From NCBI GenBank assembly GCA_937949945.1, contig CALFEQ010000032.1, forward strand, positions 124,001 through 188,000: DNA of 64,000 nucleotides, given 5' to 3'. The stretch is from an uncultured Myxococcales bacterium. GTDB lineage: Bacteria > Myxococcota_A > Polyangia > Polyangiales > Polyangiaceae. The notes under the pieces are model-generated. The model was given only the letters and a program-made list of their open reading frames with translations. It was not told where the DNA came from and made no database searches. The translations under genes were made by a program, and so were the position numbers. This document shows positions 41,731 through 50,529 of the stretch, one piece after another. Position 1 is the first letter of the stretch, and each line of letters starts with the position of its first letter.

Positions 41731-43713
41731 TCAGAACCACTGCTTCGGGCACCGCTCGCGCGGCAGCACGCGGGCGCGTGCCTCGTCGCGCGCCGCCTGG
41801 GCGTCTTGGCCGATCACGCGCTCGAGATCGGCGACGCGGTACCAGAGGCACGGACCGATGCCGCGCGTGCCGTAGCGCTCCGCTCGCTCGCGGAGCTGCG
41901 TGATGCGGTCGCGTCCCTGCGGCTCCCAGCCTGTAGCCAGCATCCGCGTCGACGGATGCAGGACGAAGAGCTTGCTGTCGTCCTCTGGCGGCGAGAACGC
42001 GGGCACCATGCCGACGGCGAGCGCGCACACGAACGAGACGAACCGCGCGACCGTCTCGCCGCGGCGCTCGCCGGGCTGATGCCAGAGCGCGGCCACGATC
42101 GGCGCGAGCAGCATCAATGCGCAGACGACGTACCAGAGGGTCGTCGAGCTCCACCCGAACCACTCGCCGACGTGATGCGGGACGAGGCCCACGCGGACCA
42201 TCGGGATCGTGAACTGTGCGAACGGCCGCGCGATCGTCTCCGGGAGCGTGTCGTAGACGAGACCGACCGTGCCGATCGAGAGCACGCTCGCCAGGGCGAG
42301 GCCGCCGCCGACGCCGCGCGCGAGGGCGCGGCGGGCGCGGCTCGCGCATGCGAAGCGCTCGAGGGCCAGCGCGGCGCCGAACGCGAAGAAGGGCGCGCAG
42401 ACGACGAGGTATCGCGGGCCGACGGTCCAGCCGGCGCGCCACTCGACGAAGCCTGCGTTGACGCCGAACACGATCGCCATGAGAGCGGGCCACACGGCGC
42501 TCGCCATGCGGACCTGGCCGCGGTGGCTCGGCGGGCCCTTCGGCGAGAGGAGCAAGAGCGGCACGCCGAGGAGCCCGATCCACATGAACGGGCTCATGCC
42601 GAAGAAGCCGAACCCCGGATCGATCGCGAGCGCTTTGATGCGATCCCAGGTGGGCCACATGATTCCCCAGAGGCCCATCTTGTGCTCGGCGGCGAAGTGC
42701 GCCGTCTCGAGCTGCTGGTGGCCCGGCGTGAACGGGTTGTTGTACGCCGTCCAGTGGAAGTACATCACGTGCGGGACGTTCAAGAGCCCGCCGAAGGCGA
42801 AGGCGAGGAAGCGCGTCGGCGTCAGGCTCGCGCCGAGCGGGACGAGCCTCTGGAGGGAGCCGAGCCCGGGGAGGAGCCCGATCACCCGGAGCAGCGCCTG
42901 CCACGGGCTCCAGAAGACGACCATCGCCCAGAGCGACATGAGGATCGTCATGAAGAGCGCGTGGTACTCGAGCGCGACGCACAGGCTCGTGCAGAACCCG
43001 GCGAACAGGGCGCGCGACGGGCGCATCTTCGCGATGTCGCCGTTCGCGAGCCGGCGCTCGCGCTCGATGGTGGCGAACGCGAGGAACGCGACGGCCGCGT
43101 ACTGCGAGTGGCTCGCGAACATGTGCGTGTACGCGAGGTAGTTCGTGCCGAGCCCGGCGGCCGCGACGGCGATGTACCGGATCGCCGCGTCGCGCGTGAA
43201 GGCGCGGAGGTACCGCTCGAACCAGAGCAGGAAGAGGAAGCACGGGATCTGCGATCCGAAGATGCGCATCGACCACGTGGCTCCGCGGAGCCACCAGAGG
43301 CGCTCCTCCTGTGTCGGCGCCGGCGTCACGATCGGCGCGTCCGGTCCGGTCTTGCCGCCGTTCACGCCGGGGTACTTCTTCCCGAGGATGGGAGCGACGA
43401 CCTTGGAGAAGAGGACGTAGCCCGGGATCCCGGCGTAGACGACTGCCGGGGCCTTGACCATGTAGTAGTGGTACCGGCCGTCGTCGCGCCCCTTCACGCG
43501 GGCCATGTCGTTGACCCATCCGAAGGTCGCGACCTGCTCGTCGATGCGGAAGGTGCCGCTCTCCACGAGCGCCATGACCGTGAACACGCGGACGAACTCG
43601 TTCGGGTTGTTCACCGCGCGCAGGTACGGGAACACGCAGAGCATCGGCAGCAGGACGAGCACGAAGAAGAGCCGGTGAAGGCCTCTTCGTTTTCGACCAA
43701 GCTCGCGTCGCAT
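41731..43713 (-). CDS. Large multi-pass membrane protein, unknown (GT-C-like)
   Basis: 660 residues with at least twelve hydrophobic helices. The N-terminal anchor (LFFVLVLLPMLCVFPYLRAV) is followed by an external loop NNPNEFVRVFTVMALVESGT, then GRYHYYMVKAPAVVYAGIPG. Internal features include YLAYTHMFASHSQYAAVAFL, MYFHWTAYNNPFTPGHQQLE and WTVGPRYLVVCAPFFAFG. The soluble C-terminus (REEDDSKLF-like, then RERAERYGTRGIGPCLWYRV) reaches residue 660. It resembles oligosaccharide-processing integral proteins of exopolysaccharide loci, but I cannot name the family. It is transcribed alone on the minus strand, divergent from the methyltransferase at 43893. Confidence 0.8.
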   Translation of the reverse strand: MRRELGRKRRGLHRLFFVLVLLPMLCVFPYLRAVNNPNEFVRVFTVMALVESGTFRIDEQVATFGWVNDMARVKGRDDGRYHYYMVKAPAVVYAGIPGYVLFSKVVAPILGKKYPGVNGGKTGPDAPIVTPAPTQEERLWWLRGATWSMRIFGSQIPCFLFLLWFERYLRAFTRDAAIRYIAVAAAGLGTNYLAYTHMFASHSQYAAVAFLAFATIERERRLANGDIAKMRPSRALFAGFCTSLCVALEYHALFMTILMSLWAMVVFWSPWQALLRVIGLLPGLGSLQRLVPLGASLTPTRFLAFAFGGLLNVPHVMYFHWTAYNNPFTPGHQQLETAHFAAEHKMGLWGIMWPTWDRIKALAIDPGFGFFGMSPFMWIGLLGVPLLLLSPKGPPSHRGQVRMASAVWPALMAIVFGVNAGFVEWRAGWTVGPRYLVVCAPFFAFGAALALERFACASRARRALARGVGGGLALASVLSIGTVGLVYDTLPETIARPFAQFTIPMVRVGLVPHHVGEWFGWSSTTLWYVVCALMLLAPIVAALWHQPGERRGETVARFVSFVCALAVGMVPAFSPPEDDSKLFVLHPSTRMLATGWEPQGRDRITQLRERAERYGTRGIGPCLWYRVADLERVIGQDAQAARDEARARVLPRERCPKQWF

Positions 43714-43892
43714 CGGGAGCGGGGCAGTCTAGTGGAAATCCGACGGAATGGGGCGCTCGCGCTCCCGATTCGGCTCGACCGGACGCCCTCCTTGCGGTCC
43801 CGACCGGGCGGGCGTAGGACTCCGCACGCCGGAGCTCGGGCGGGCTACCGCGAGGGCAGGGCTCGGCGGTTGGCCGTAGGAGAGACGAAGCG

Positions 43893-44606
43893 ATGGCGAG
43901 GGCGGAGCCGCAGGACGTGTCGGGCGCGGCGCCTCGTAGCGCGAAGTTCGACGCCTACGCGCGCTCCTACGAGAACCTCCACCGCGCGAGCGTCGCGGCG
44001 AGCGGTGAGGACCCGTCGTACTTCCACGACTACAAGATCGACTGCTTGCGGCGGAAGGGCTTGCTCCGGGGGCCGCTGCTCGACTTCGGTTGCGGCACCG
44101 GCAACCTCACCGAGCGCTTCGCCCGCGCGCTCGGCGAGGTGCACGACCTCCACGGCTACGATCCGTCGACCGAGAGCCTCGCCGAGGCGCAGGCGCGCGC
44201 GCCTTCGGCCGTCTTGCACTCGGACACGAGCACGCTCCCGCGCCGTCACTTCGCGACGGCGGTCCTGTCCGGCGTCCTGCATCACGTCCCGCCGCACGAG
44301 CGGGACGGCGTGCTCGCGACGGTGTGCGAGACGCTCCGGCCGGGCGGCCACGTCGTGGTGTTCGAGCACAATCCGCTGAACCCGCTCACGCGTCGCGCGG
44401 TCGCCGCATGTCCGTTCGACGACGACGCGATCCTGCTCTGGCCATGGGAGGCGCGGCGCCTCTTGCGGCGCGCCGGGTTCGAGGACGTCGCCCTCGACTT
44501 CATCGTCTTCTTCCCGCGGCCGCTCGCGTTCCTCCGTCGCTTCGAGCCGAGGCTCCGCCGCGTCGTGCTCGGAGCGCAGCAGATGCTCGTCGGCGTCCGT
44601 CCCTGA
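43893..44606 (+). CDS. Class I SAM-dependent methyltransferase
   Basis: 237 residues from ATG 43893, with TAGGAGAG about nine bases upstream. N-terminus AKFDAYARSYENLHRASVAA is typical of the UbiE/sugar methyltransferase type. Motif I LLDFGCGTGNLTERFARALG, motif II LHGYDPSTESLAEAQARAPS, then AVLSGVLHHVPPHERDGVLA and LRPGGHVVVFEHNPLNPLTR. The ending YDAILLWPWEAR-like region and RRFEPRLRRVVLGAQQML follow. The EHNPLNPLT motif occurs in methyltransferases linked to polysaccharide clusters. Substrate unknown. It is convergent with a lipoprotein gene. Confidence 0.88.
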   Translation: MARAEPQDVSGAAPRSAKFDAYARSYENLHRASVAASGEDPSYFHDYKIDCLRRKGLLRGPLLDFGCGTGNLTERFARALGEVHDLHGYDPSTESLAEAQARAPSAVLHSDTSTLPRRHFATAVLSGVLHHVPPHERDGVLATVCETLRPGGHVVVFEHNPLNPLTRRAVAACPFDDDAILLWPWEARRLLRRAGFEDVALDFIVFFPRPLAFLRRFEPRLRRVVLGAQQMLVGVRP

Positions 44607-44624
44607 CGTCGTGACGGGCCTCGC

Positions 44625-45203
44625 TCAGAAGCAGCGATCGTCGTAGCCGTTCGGTCGCGTCTCGCAGCCGGCGGCGCAGACCGCCTCCAGCGTGACGACG
44701 CCGTTCGTGCAGCGATAGAGCTTGTCGGAATCGCCGTTGACGCCGTTGCCTCCACAGTAGAGCCCATTGCCGAAGGCGCACGAGCAGACGTCGTTCTTGC
44801 CATCGGGCATGCGCGCGCACTCGAAGTCGCAGACCTTCTCGAGCACCGGGACGCCGTCGATGCAGCGATAGAGCTCGTTCGTCTTGCCCGGCACTCCATG
44901 GCCTCCGCAATAGAGGCCGTTGCCGAGCGCGCAGACCGGCTGCGAGGGGGACGGAGGCGTGGACGGAGCCGCTGGGGCGTCGGGCGTCGACGGCGGCGTG
45001 GAAGGCAGACTGGGCTCCGCGGGATCGGCCTCCGACGGCTCCTCCGGTGTACGGGGGCTCACGCCGTTGCCGTTCTTCCTTCCACTGGAAGGCTCGGCCT
45101 CTCGCAGCTTGGGGGGCGGGGCGTCATCGGGGCCGGAGAAGGAGCACGCCGCGACGACGAGCGACTCGACGATCACCGACAGGAGAACAACGGCTCGACG
45201 CAT
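44625..45203 (-). CDS. Lipoprotein with two Cys-rich repeats
   Basis: 192 residues from ATG 45203, preceded by AGAGGTGAG. Signal VVLLSVIVESLVVAAC with lipobox VAAC, then a long Pro/Ser linker (SLPSTPPSTPDAPAAPSTPP). The C-terminal half has two copies of one motif: CALGNGLYCGGHGVPGKTNE continuing to LYRCIDGVPVLEKVCDFEC, and CAFGNGLYCGGNGVNGDSDK continuing to LYRCTNGVVTLEAVCAAGC. Each copy has six Cys, so two small disulfide-bonded domains are likely. The motif is widespread in myxobacterial secreted proteins as I recall; no function is known to me. A related but broken copy lies at 54.3 kb. Confidence 0.8.
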   Translation of the reverse strand: MRRAVVLLSVIVESLVVAACSFSGPDDAPPPKLREAEPSSGRKNGNGVSPRTPEEPSEADPAEPSLPSTPPSTPDAPAAPSTPPSPSQPVCALGNGLYCGGHGVPGKTNELYRCIDGVPVLEKVCDFECARMPDGKNDVCSCAFGNGLYCGGNGVNGDSDKLYRCTNGVVTLEAVCAAGCETRPNGYDDRCF

Positions 45204-45485
45204 GGGCTCACCTCTGCGGCCCACATGAGCACCTCGCGTACCGCGCGGCGGACGCACGCGCCGACGCATGCGGTCGACGACGCCGAGCGGCTTTCACGCG
45301 AAAACCTCGGGCCTACGCCGTTTGCGAGAGGGCGTCCGGCATGGCTCGCGCGAGAGCCTCCCGTGGATCGGCGGTCCTCATGGCGCCCCGCCACCAGGCG
45401 GCGTTCGCCGTCACGACGCGCACGGGCGGCCCCGTCGGTCGGGCCGTGGACCCGCCGAGGTCCGACCGTAGCGAGCGCGACGCGA
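45204..45485. other. Intergenic region with no gene seen
   Basis: About 280 bases between the lipoprotein start and the pepO terminator. No frame has a ribosome-binding site and family resemblance. It must hold the promoter of the minus-strand lipoprotein gene, but I cannot pick boxes with confidence. Confidence 0.5.
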
Positions 45486-45486
45486 C

Positions 45487-45545
45487 AAAAAGAGAGAGGC
45501 CGGCAGCGGCCGATCCGTCGATGGATCGAGCCGACCCTGCCGGCC
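45487..45545 (-). terminator. Intrinsic terminator of the M13 peptidase gene
   Basis: Read on the minus strand, GGCCGGCAG (45545-45537) pairs with CTGCCGGCC (45506-45498). The inside can pair further (CGATCC with GGATCG, GGCT with GCCG-type). The stem is followed by TCTCTCTTTTTG, a T-run at 45491-45487. It starts 20 bases after the peptidase stop. This is one of two convincing intrinsic terminators in the window. Confidence 0.85.
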
Positions 45546-45564
45546 GTCGCTACGCGCTATCCGA

Positions 45565-47664
45565 TCACCAGATCTTCACGCGCTTCTCCGGCGGGAGGTA
45601 GAGCGCGTCGCCCGGCTTCACGTCGAAGGCGGTGTACCAGGCGTCGTGGTTGCGGACGACGCCGTTGACTCGGTACATCGCCGGCGAGTGCGGGTCCGTG
45701 AGGACCTGGTTGCGGAGCGCCTCGTCGCGGTAGAGCGTGCGCCAGACCTGGGCCCAGCCGAGGAAGAAGCGCTGATCGCCGGTGTAGCCGTCGATCACGG
45801 GCGCGGGCTTGCCGTCGAGCGAGAGCTGATAGGCGCGGTACGCCACCGTCAGGCCGCCGATGTCGCCGATGTTCTCGCCGAGCGTGAGCCGGCCGTTGAC
45901 CTTGATGCCGGGCAGCGGCTCGAACTGCGAGTACTGCTCGGCGAGGGCATCCGTGCGCTCCTTGAACGCCTTGATGTCGGCCTCGCCCCACCACGTGCGG
46001 AGGACGCCCTTCGCGTCGGACTTCGCGCCCTGGTCGTCGAAGCCGTGGCCCATCTCGTGGCCGATGACGCCGCCGATGCCGCCGTAGTTCACGGCCGGAT
46101 CGGCGTCCGGATCGAAGAAGGGCGGCTGGAGGATCGCGGCCGGGAAGACGATCTCGTTGAACGTCGGGTTGTAGTAGGCGTTGACCGTCTGCGGCGTCAT
46201 GAACCACTCCTCGCGGTCCGCCGGCTTGCCGAGCTTCGCCTTCGTGTACTCGTGGCGCCAGACGCGTGCGCGCTGCGCGTTGCCGAAGGCGTCACCCGGG
46301 ACGACCTCGAGCGACGAGTAGTCCTTCCACTTCGACGGGTAGCCGATCTTGGGGCGGAAGGCCGCGAGCTTCTCGAGCGCTGCCTTCTTCGTCTCCGGCG
46401 TCATCCAGTCGACCTGCTGGATGCGGGCGGCGTAGCCCTTGCGCAGGTTCTCGACGAGGCGATCCATCTCCGCCTTCGCACGCGGCTGGAAGTGGCGGGC
46501 GACGTAGAGCTCGCCGACGGCGTCGCCGAGCGCGGCGTTCACGGCGGACACGGCGCGCTTCCAGCGGTCACGCTGCTGCGGCTGGCCGTTGAGCGTCCTG
46601 CCGGCGAAGTCGAACACCTCGGCGTCGAGCTCCGACGGGAGGACGTCCGCGGACGCACGGAGGAAGTGGTAGGTGAGGTACGCCTTCCAGGTCGCGACCG
46701 GCGTGGACGCGAAGAGCTCGGCGAGCTTCGGGATCGCCGTGTTCTCGAGGACGATCACCTGCGACTGATCCGCGTACCCGAGCTCGGTCATGAAGGTCTT
46801 CCACGGGAACTTCCCGGCTTCCTTCTCGAGCTCGGCGATCGTCTTCGGGTTGTACGTCTTCTCGCGCTCGCGGCGCTCGGCGATCGGCCAGTGACGCTCG
46901 GCGATCTTCGTCTCGAGCGCGAGGATCGCCTTCGCGTTCTCTGCCGCCTTCTTGTCGCCGACCATCGCCAGGACCTTGGCGATGTGGGCCTCGTACTTGG
47001 TTCGGATGTCCTCGAACTGCTTCTCCTTCTTCAGGTAGTACTCGCGCTCGGGGAGACCGAGGCCGCTCTGGCCGACGATGACGACGTAGCGATCGGGGTT
47101 CTTCTGATCGAGGCTCACGCCCATGCCGATCGGGCCGTCGAGCGGCAGGTCGGGCCGGGCCATCAGCTTCGCGATGTCGTTGTGGTTCTTCGCGGCCGCG
47201 ATCGCGTCGAGCGCCGGCTTGGCGGGCTCGAAGCCCTTCTTGTCGATCGTCGCCGTGTCGAGGTACGCCGCGTAGAAGTCGGCGACCTTCTGCTCCTTGG
47301 TCCCCTTGGCAGGCTTCTCCTGGACCTTCTCCTCGAGGATCTTCCGCACGTTGGCGTCCGACTCCTCACGGAGCTGATCGAACATGCCCCAGCGCGACCG
47401 ATCGGCGGGGATCTGCTGCGCCTTGATCCAGCGGCCTCCGGCGAACGTGTAGAAGTCGTTGCCGGGCTTGGTCTGAGGATCGATGCCGTCGAGGTCGACG
47501 CCGAAGGTGCCGAGCTTCGGCTTCGGTCGCGCCGCCGTCGTGTTCCCAGGCGCCTCGAGCGACTTGGCCGCCGTCGTCGAAGGCGGAGTCGAAGGCGAGG
47601 AGGCGCACGAAGCGGCCAGAATGGCGAGGAGAGGAAGGCTGACGAACGACGCGTTCCGAATCAT
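45565..47664 (-). CDS. M13-family zinc metallopeptidase (neprilysin/PepO-like), lipoprotein
   Basis: 699 residues. Lipoprotein signal LPLLAILAASCASS (lipobox LAASC), linker, then the M13 N-terminal domain (GIDPQTKPGNDFYTFAGGRW, IPADRSRWGMFDQLREES). The catalytic domain has VNAYYNPTFNEIVFPAAIL, the zinc site VIGHEMGHGFDDQGAKSD (HExxH), the third ligand Glu in LGENIGDIGGLTVAYRAY, and RVNGVVRNHDAWYTAFDV near the end. M13 enzymes cut peptides outside the cytoplasm; the signal places this one on a membrane, likely outer-membrane inner or outer face. Size matches PepO and neprilysin. It stands alone with its own terminator. Confidence 0.95.
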   Translation of the reverse strand: MIRNASFVSLPLLAILAASCASSPSTPPSTTAAKSLEAPGNTTAARPKPKLGTFGVDLDGIDPQTKPGNDFYTFAGGRWIKAQQIPADRSRWGMFDQLREESDANVRKILEEKVQEKPAKGTKEQKVADFYAAYLDTATIDKKGFEPAKPALDAIAAAKNHNDIAKLMARPDLPLDGPIGMGVSLDQKNPDRYVVIVGQSGLGLPEREYYLKKEKQFEDIRTKYEAHIAKVLAMVGDKKAAENAKAILALETKIAERHWPIAERREREKTYNPKTIAELEKEAGKFPWKTFMTELGYADQSQVIVLENTAIPKLAELFASTPVATWKAYLTYHFLRASADVLPSELDAEVFDFAGRTLNGQPQQRDRWKRAVSAVNAALGDAVGELYVARHFQPRAKAEMDRLVENLRKGYAARIQQVDWMTPETKKAALEKLAAFRPKIGYPSKWKDYSSLEVVPGDAFGNAQRARVWRHEYTKAKLGKPADREEWFMTPQTVNAYYNPTFNEIVFPAAILQPPFFDPDADPAVNYGGIGGVIGHEMGHGFDDQGAKSDAKGVLRTWWGEADIKAFKERTDALAEQYSQFEPLPGIKVNGRLTLGENIGDIGGLTVAYRAYQLSLDGKPAPVIDGYTGDQRFFLGWAQVWRTLYRDEALRNQVLTDPHSPAMYRVNGVVRNHDAWYTAFDVKPGDALYLPPEKRVKIW

Positions 47665-47829
47665 GGGGGCGACTCGTAGTCAGGGCGTGGCTCTGGCGCA
47701 ACTCGTCCGCGGGCCGACCCATCACGAAGCGCCACCGATGCGGCTCCGTCGTGCCCACGGTGCGGCAGAACTGAGGCCGAAGCGACTCAACTCCCGGCCA
47801 CGGCCGAGGTCGGCTGCCGCCTTCGAGGC

Positions 47830-48430
47830 TCAGGTCCGCCAGCTCCGCAGCCGGCGGAGCAACGCTCGCCCTCGGTTGAAGCCACGCGCCCGGATCAGGC
47901 GGACGGCTTGCTCGGCTGTAGCGCAGTCTTCCCCGCTCGCCGCTTTCGCGAGCAGCTTCAGGTCGATGCGGTCCTGCAGGCGCTCTTCGCTTTCCGAGAG
48001 CACCTTGAGGGCCATCAGCTGACCGGTGCGTGCGACGGGGAAGCGTGACGCCCGGTCGGTATTGCATCGGCTCTGCCGCGGCCACGAGCTCGGGCTCGAT
48101 CCCCGAGGATGCGAAGAGGAGATCGATGTACACCTCGGGGAGGGCGGGGTGGCGAAGCCGCGCGGTTGCGAGTCGACCCGTTCGAGTCCGCTCCACTACC
48201 GTCTCGATCACGTAGGAGCGCGCCGTCAGCGAATCAAGAACGCGCTCGGCTTCTTCGTCACGGCGCACGCTGACCGCCAGATCGACGTAGCGCGTGAACC
48301 GAGGCTCGGTCCTGGCGCCCACGGCGAGGCCACCGACGAGGGCGAAAGGAACGCCGATCGCGTTCAGATCGGAGGCCGCGCGACGTGCGGCCTCGACTAC
48401 CCCGAGTGCCTTCGAGCGTTCCTTGGCCAT
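47830..48430 (-). pseudogene. Nucleotidyltransferase (AbiEii-type toxin fold), frameshifted and with altered active site
   Basis: From ATG 48430 the frame reads AASDLNAIGVPFALVGGLAV and continues to GVTLP; the family C-terminus (ARTGQLMALKVLSESEERLQ, DRIDLKLLAKAASG, LIRARGFNRGRALLRRL) resumes in another frame after one extra base in the GGGG run at 48037-48040. Repaired length would be 199 residues. The expected catalytic T-R-D-V-D is TRYVD here: the first Asp is Tyr48, one base from GAC. Two independent lesions suggest genuine decay rather than a reading error. AbiEii-like proteins are nucleotidyltransferase toxins paired with a small partner; here a small gene overlaps its start. Confidence 0.8.
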
Positions 48431-48651
48431 GGCACTCGACGTCCAGGTGCATCCGGCGGCCGTGCGAGGAGCCACCTCGTGTAGAGCTCGTCGAGCTCCT
48501 GTTCGGTCGCGTCAGGGTGCTGCCTGCGAAGGTTCTCCCGCATGAGCACGGCGCCTTCGCGCTGCATCTCGAGCGCGAGGCGGAGCCGCTCGGCCGCGCG
48601 ACGGCGTTCCGCTCGTTCGTTCGATCGAGCTCGTGGTGTCCGTCGCGGCAT
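48397..48651 (-). CDS. Small helical partner of the nucleotidyltransferase
   Basis: 84 residues from ATG 48651; its end overlaps the nucleotidyltransferase start by 34 bases. The N-terminus is strongly basic (MPRRTPRARSNERAERRRAA), the middle is one long helix (ERLRLALEMQREGAVLMREN) continuing LRRQHPDATEQELDELYTRW, and the tail is basic and Pro-rich. The pattern of a Leu-rich helix then RRxHPDATExELDxLxxxWL recurs, in my memory, in short proteins encoded directly before AbiEii/DUF6036-like nucleotidyltransferases, suggesting a toxin-antitoxin-like pair. No DNA-binding motif is visible. The reading frame is intact although its partner is broken. Confidence 0.65.
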   Translation of the reverse strand: MPRRTPRARSNERAERRRAAERLRLALEMQREGAVLMRENLRRQHPDATEQELDELYTRWLLARPPDAPGRRVPWPRNARRHSG

Positions 48652-48752
48652 GCCCCACACTCTGAACGACCGGGCACACGTCGGCGATCGGGGCGTGCCC
48701 CGAGCGCCTTCGGTGCTGCTCGACGAGCACGGCCGTCGCGACGTGTCGGCCG

Positions 48753-50522
48753 TCACCGACTGGACCGATCGCGCCGCAAGGCCTGCAGGATCGACCCGCG
48801 CGCGAGGAAGGCGACGGAGCCGACGAGGCCGAGGACCGAGAGCCAGATCCCGAGCGTGAGACGGCGCGGCCAGTAGCGGAGATGGACGCGGTGGCGGCCG
48901 GGCGGAAGGTCGACGGCGAGGAGCTGGTCGTGCTCGACCACGGTGCCGACGTTCGTCTGCCAGCCGTGGTCGTAGCCGCTGTTGACGAGGATGCGGCTCG
49001 GGCGCTTCACGTCGACGTCGATCGTGAACGTGTTGTGCGTGCGGTTCGCGACCTCGACGACGGCGCCGTCGTCGGCGGCCCTCGCTTGCGGAACGTCGCC
49101 CGTCCACACGGGGGCCTTCGAGGCGTGTGCCCAGGCGGCGCGACAGGCGAGCCACGCGTGATTCTGCCGCGGATGGTTCGCGAAGTCGGGGTGGAGGTCG
49201 GCGCCGCCGTAATAGAAGCGCGTCGATGCCTGCACTTGCGCGGGGGGAGGATCGCGGAAGCGATACTCGAGGATCTGGGTGAACAGCCCCGCGTTGTCCC
49301 CCGCCGCGAAGAGGCCGATCGCGAGGAGCGTCGTCCGCGCTCCGTCCGCGAGCGCAGGCTTTCCGAGCCAGCGGCGCACGGCGACGGGCACGCGGTCGAT
49401 GGCGTACGCCATGAAGATGGCGATCGGCATCGCGAGCAAGAGTCGGAAGCGCGAGGGCACGCGCATCGACTTGAAGGGTGGGACGTGGGCGTTGAGCAGC
49501 GACCACGGCGCCCAGCTCGCGAAGTGGCCGAGCATCAGAATCACGAGGACGGCGGACACCGCGACGAGCCACCAGGACTCGGCCGCGGCGACCGCGACGC
49601 CGAGCACGAGGAGGAGCAGGCCGAGCCAGCCGATGTACGCGTGGTACTCGCCGAGGACGTACTGCTGTCCCGCGAGGCGCATGCGCCACTCGGGCGAGCG
49701 GAGCAGGTACATCTTCACCCACGTCTCGAAGTTCGCGAGGTGATCGACGTCCGGGTGCATCGCGCGCGTGTGCGACGCGAGCTGATCCTGCAGAGGAAGC
49801 AGCCGGCTCGCGCCGACCGTGAACGCCACGAGGCCGACGACGGCCGCGACGCCGGCGAGGCGCATGGCGCGCCGCACGCTCGTGCAGCGGGTCACCGTCT
49901 CGATCCCGAGGAAGACGACGTTGAATGGCAACGGGTACGTCGCGCCGTCGTAGACCATCAGCGCGAGGAGCAGGCCCGTGCCGACCGCCCAGTTCCACGA
50001 GTGCTCCGCCTTCCGCCACGCGTAGAGCAAGAGGGGCGCGTGGTAGAAGGAGATGAACGCCATGTGCTCGCCGGCGTACTGGTTGTGGACCGTGCCGAAC
50101 GACCACACGCAGGCGGCGACGAACGTGGCGCCGCGCGAGAGCTCGAGGTCGTCGCGGCACAAGAGCCACATGCCGAGGAAGCCCACGACGACGTGCGCGA
50201 GGTGCCAGACGACGACGGTGACGCCCGAGCTGAACGGCAGCGTGAGGAAGAAGATGGGCGACGCCGTGATGTTCTCGGGGTGATCCCACATCGGGATCCC
50301 GCGGCAGTCGAACGGGTTCCAGAGCGGCATCTCGCGGTAGCGCCGGATCGCCGCCTTGCTGATCTCGATCTGGTGGAAGAAGTAGTGGCCGTCCTCGATC
50401 GGCGTGCCGGGGTAGTTCTTGAACATCGGCCACCACACGACGACGGCGATGAGGAGGCCGATCGCGAGGACGAGGCCGATGCGAAGCCATTGTGGGCGGA
50501 GCGTCGGCTCGGGGATCCGCAT
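48753..50522 (-). CDS. YfhO-like membrane protein, putative glycosyltransferase
   Basis: 589 residues, about twelve hydrophobic helices. Early loop TPIEDGHYFFHQIEISKAAI and REMPLWNPFDCRGIPMWDHP match the D-G...PLWNP region of YfhO/GT-C proteins. MAFISFYHAPLLLYAWRKAE and VPPFKSMRVPSRFRLLLAMP are further family-type motifs. The C-terminal external beta domain has RILVNSGYDHGWQTNVGTVV and DQLLAVDLPPGRHRVHLRYW, the same signatures as in the 765-residue protein at 27.7 kb, and ends with a final membrane helix. It lies 7 bases after a GtrB-type glycosyltransferase gene, the known genetic partner of YfhO-type enzymes. Confidence 0.85.
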   Translation of the reverse strand: MRIPEPTLRPQWLRIGLVLAIGLLIAVVVWWPMFKNYPGTPIEDGHYFFHQIEISKAAIRRYREMPLWNPFDCRGIPMWDHPENITASPIFFLTLPFSSGVTVVVWHLAHVVVGFLGMWLLCRDDLELSRGATFVAACVWSFGTVHNQYAGEHMAFISFYHAPLLLYAWRKAEHSWNWAVGTGLLLALMVYDGATYPLPFNVVFLGIETVTRCTSVRRAMRLAGVAAVVGLVAFTVGASRLLPLQDQLASHTRAMHPDVDHLANFETWVKMYLLRSPEWRMRLAGQQYVLGEYHAYIGWLGLLLLVLGVAVAAAESWWLVAVSAVLVILMLGHFASWAPWSLLNAHVPPFKSMRVPSRFRLLLAMPIAIFMAYAIDRVPVAVRRWLGKPALADGARTTLLAIGLFAAGDNAGLFTQILEYRFRDPPPAQVQASTRFYYGGADLHPDFANHPRQNHAWLACRAAWAHASKAPVWTGDVPQARAADDGAVVEVANRTHNTFTIDVDVKRPSRILVNSGYDHGWQTNVGTVVEHDQLLAVDLPPGRHRVHLRYWPRRLTLGIWLSVLGLVGSVAFLARGSILQALRRDRSSR

Positions 50523-50529
50523 CGCGCGC

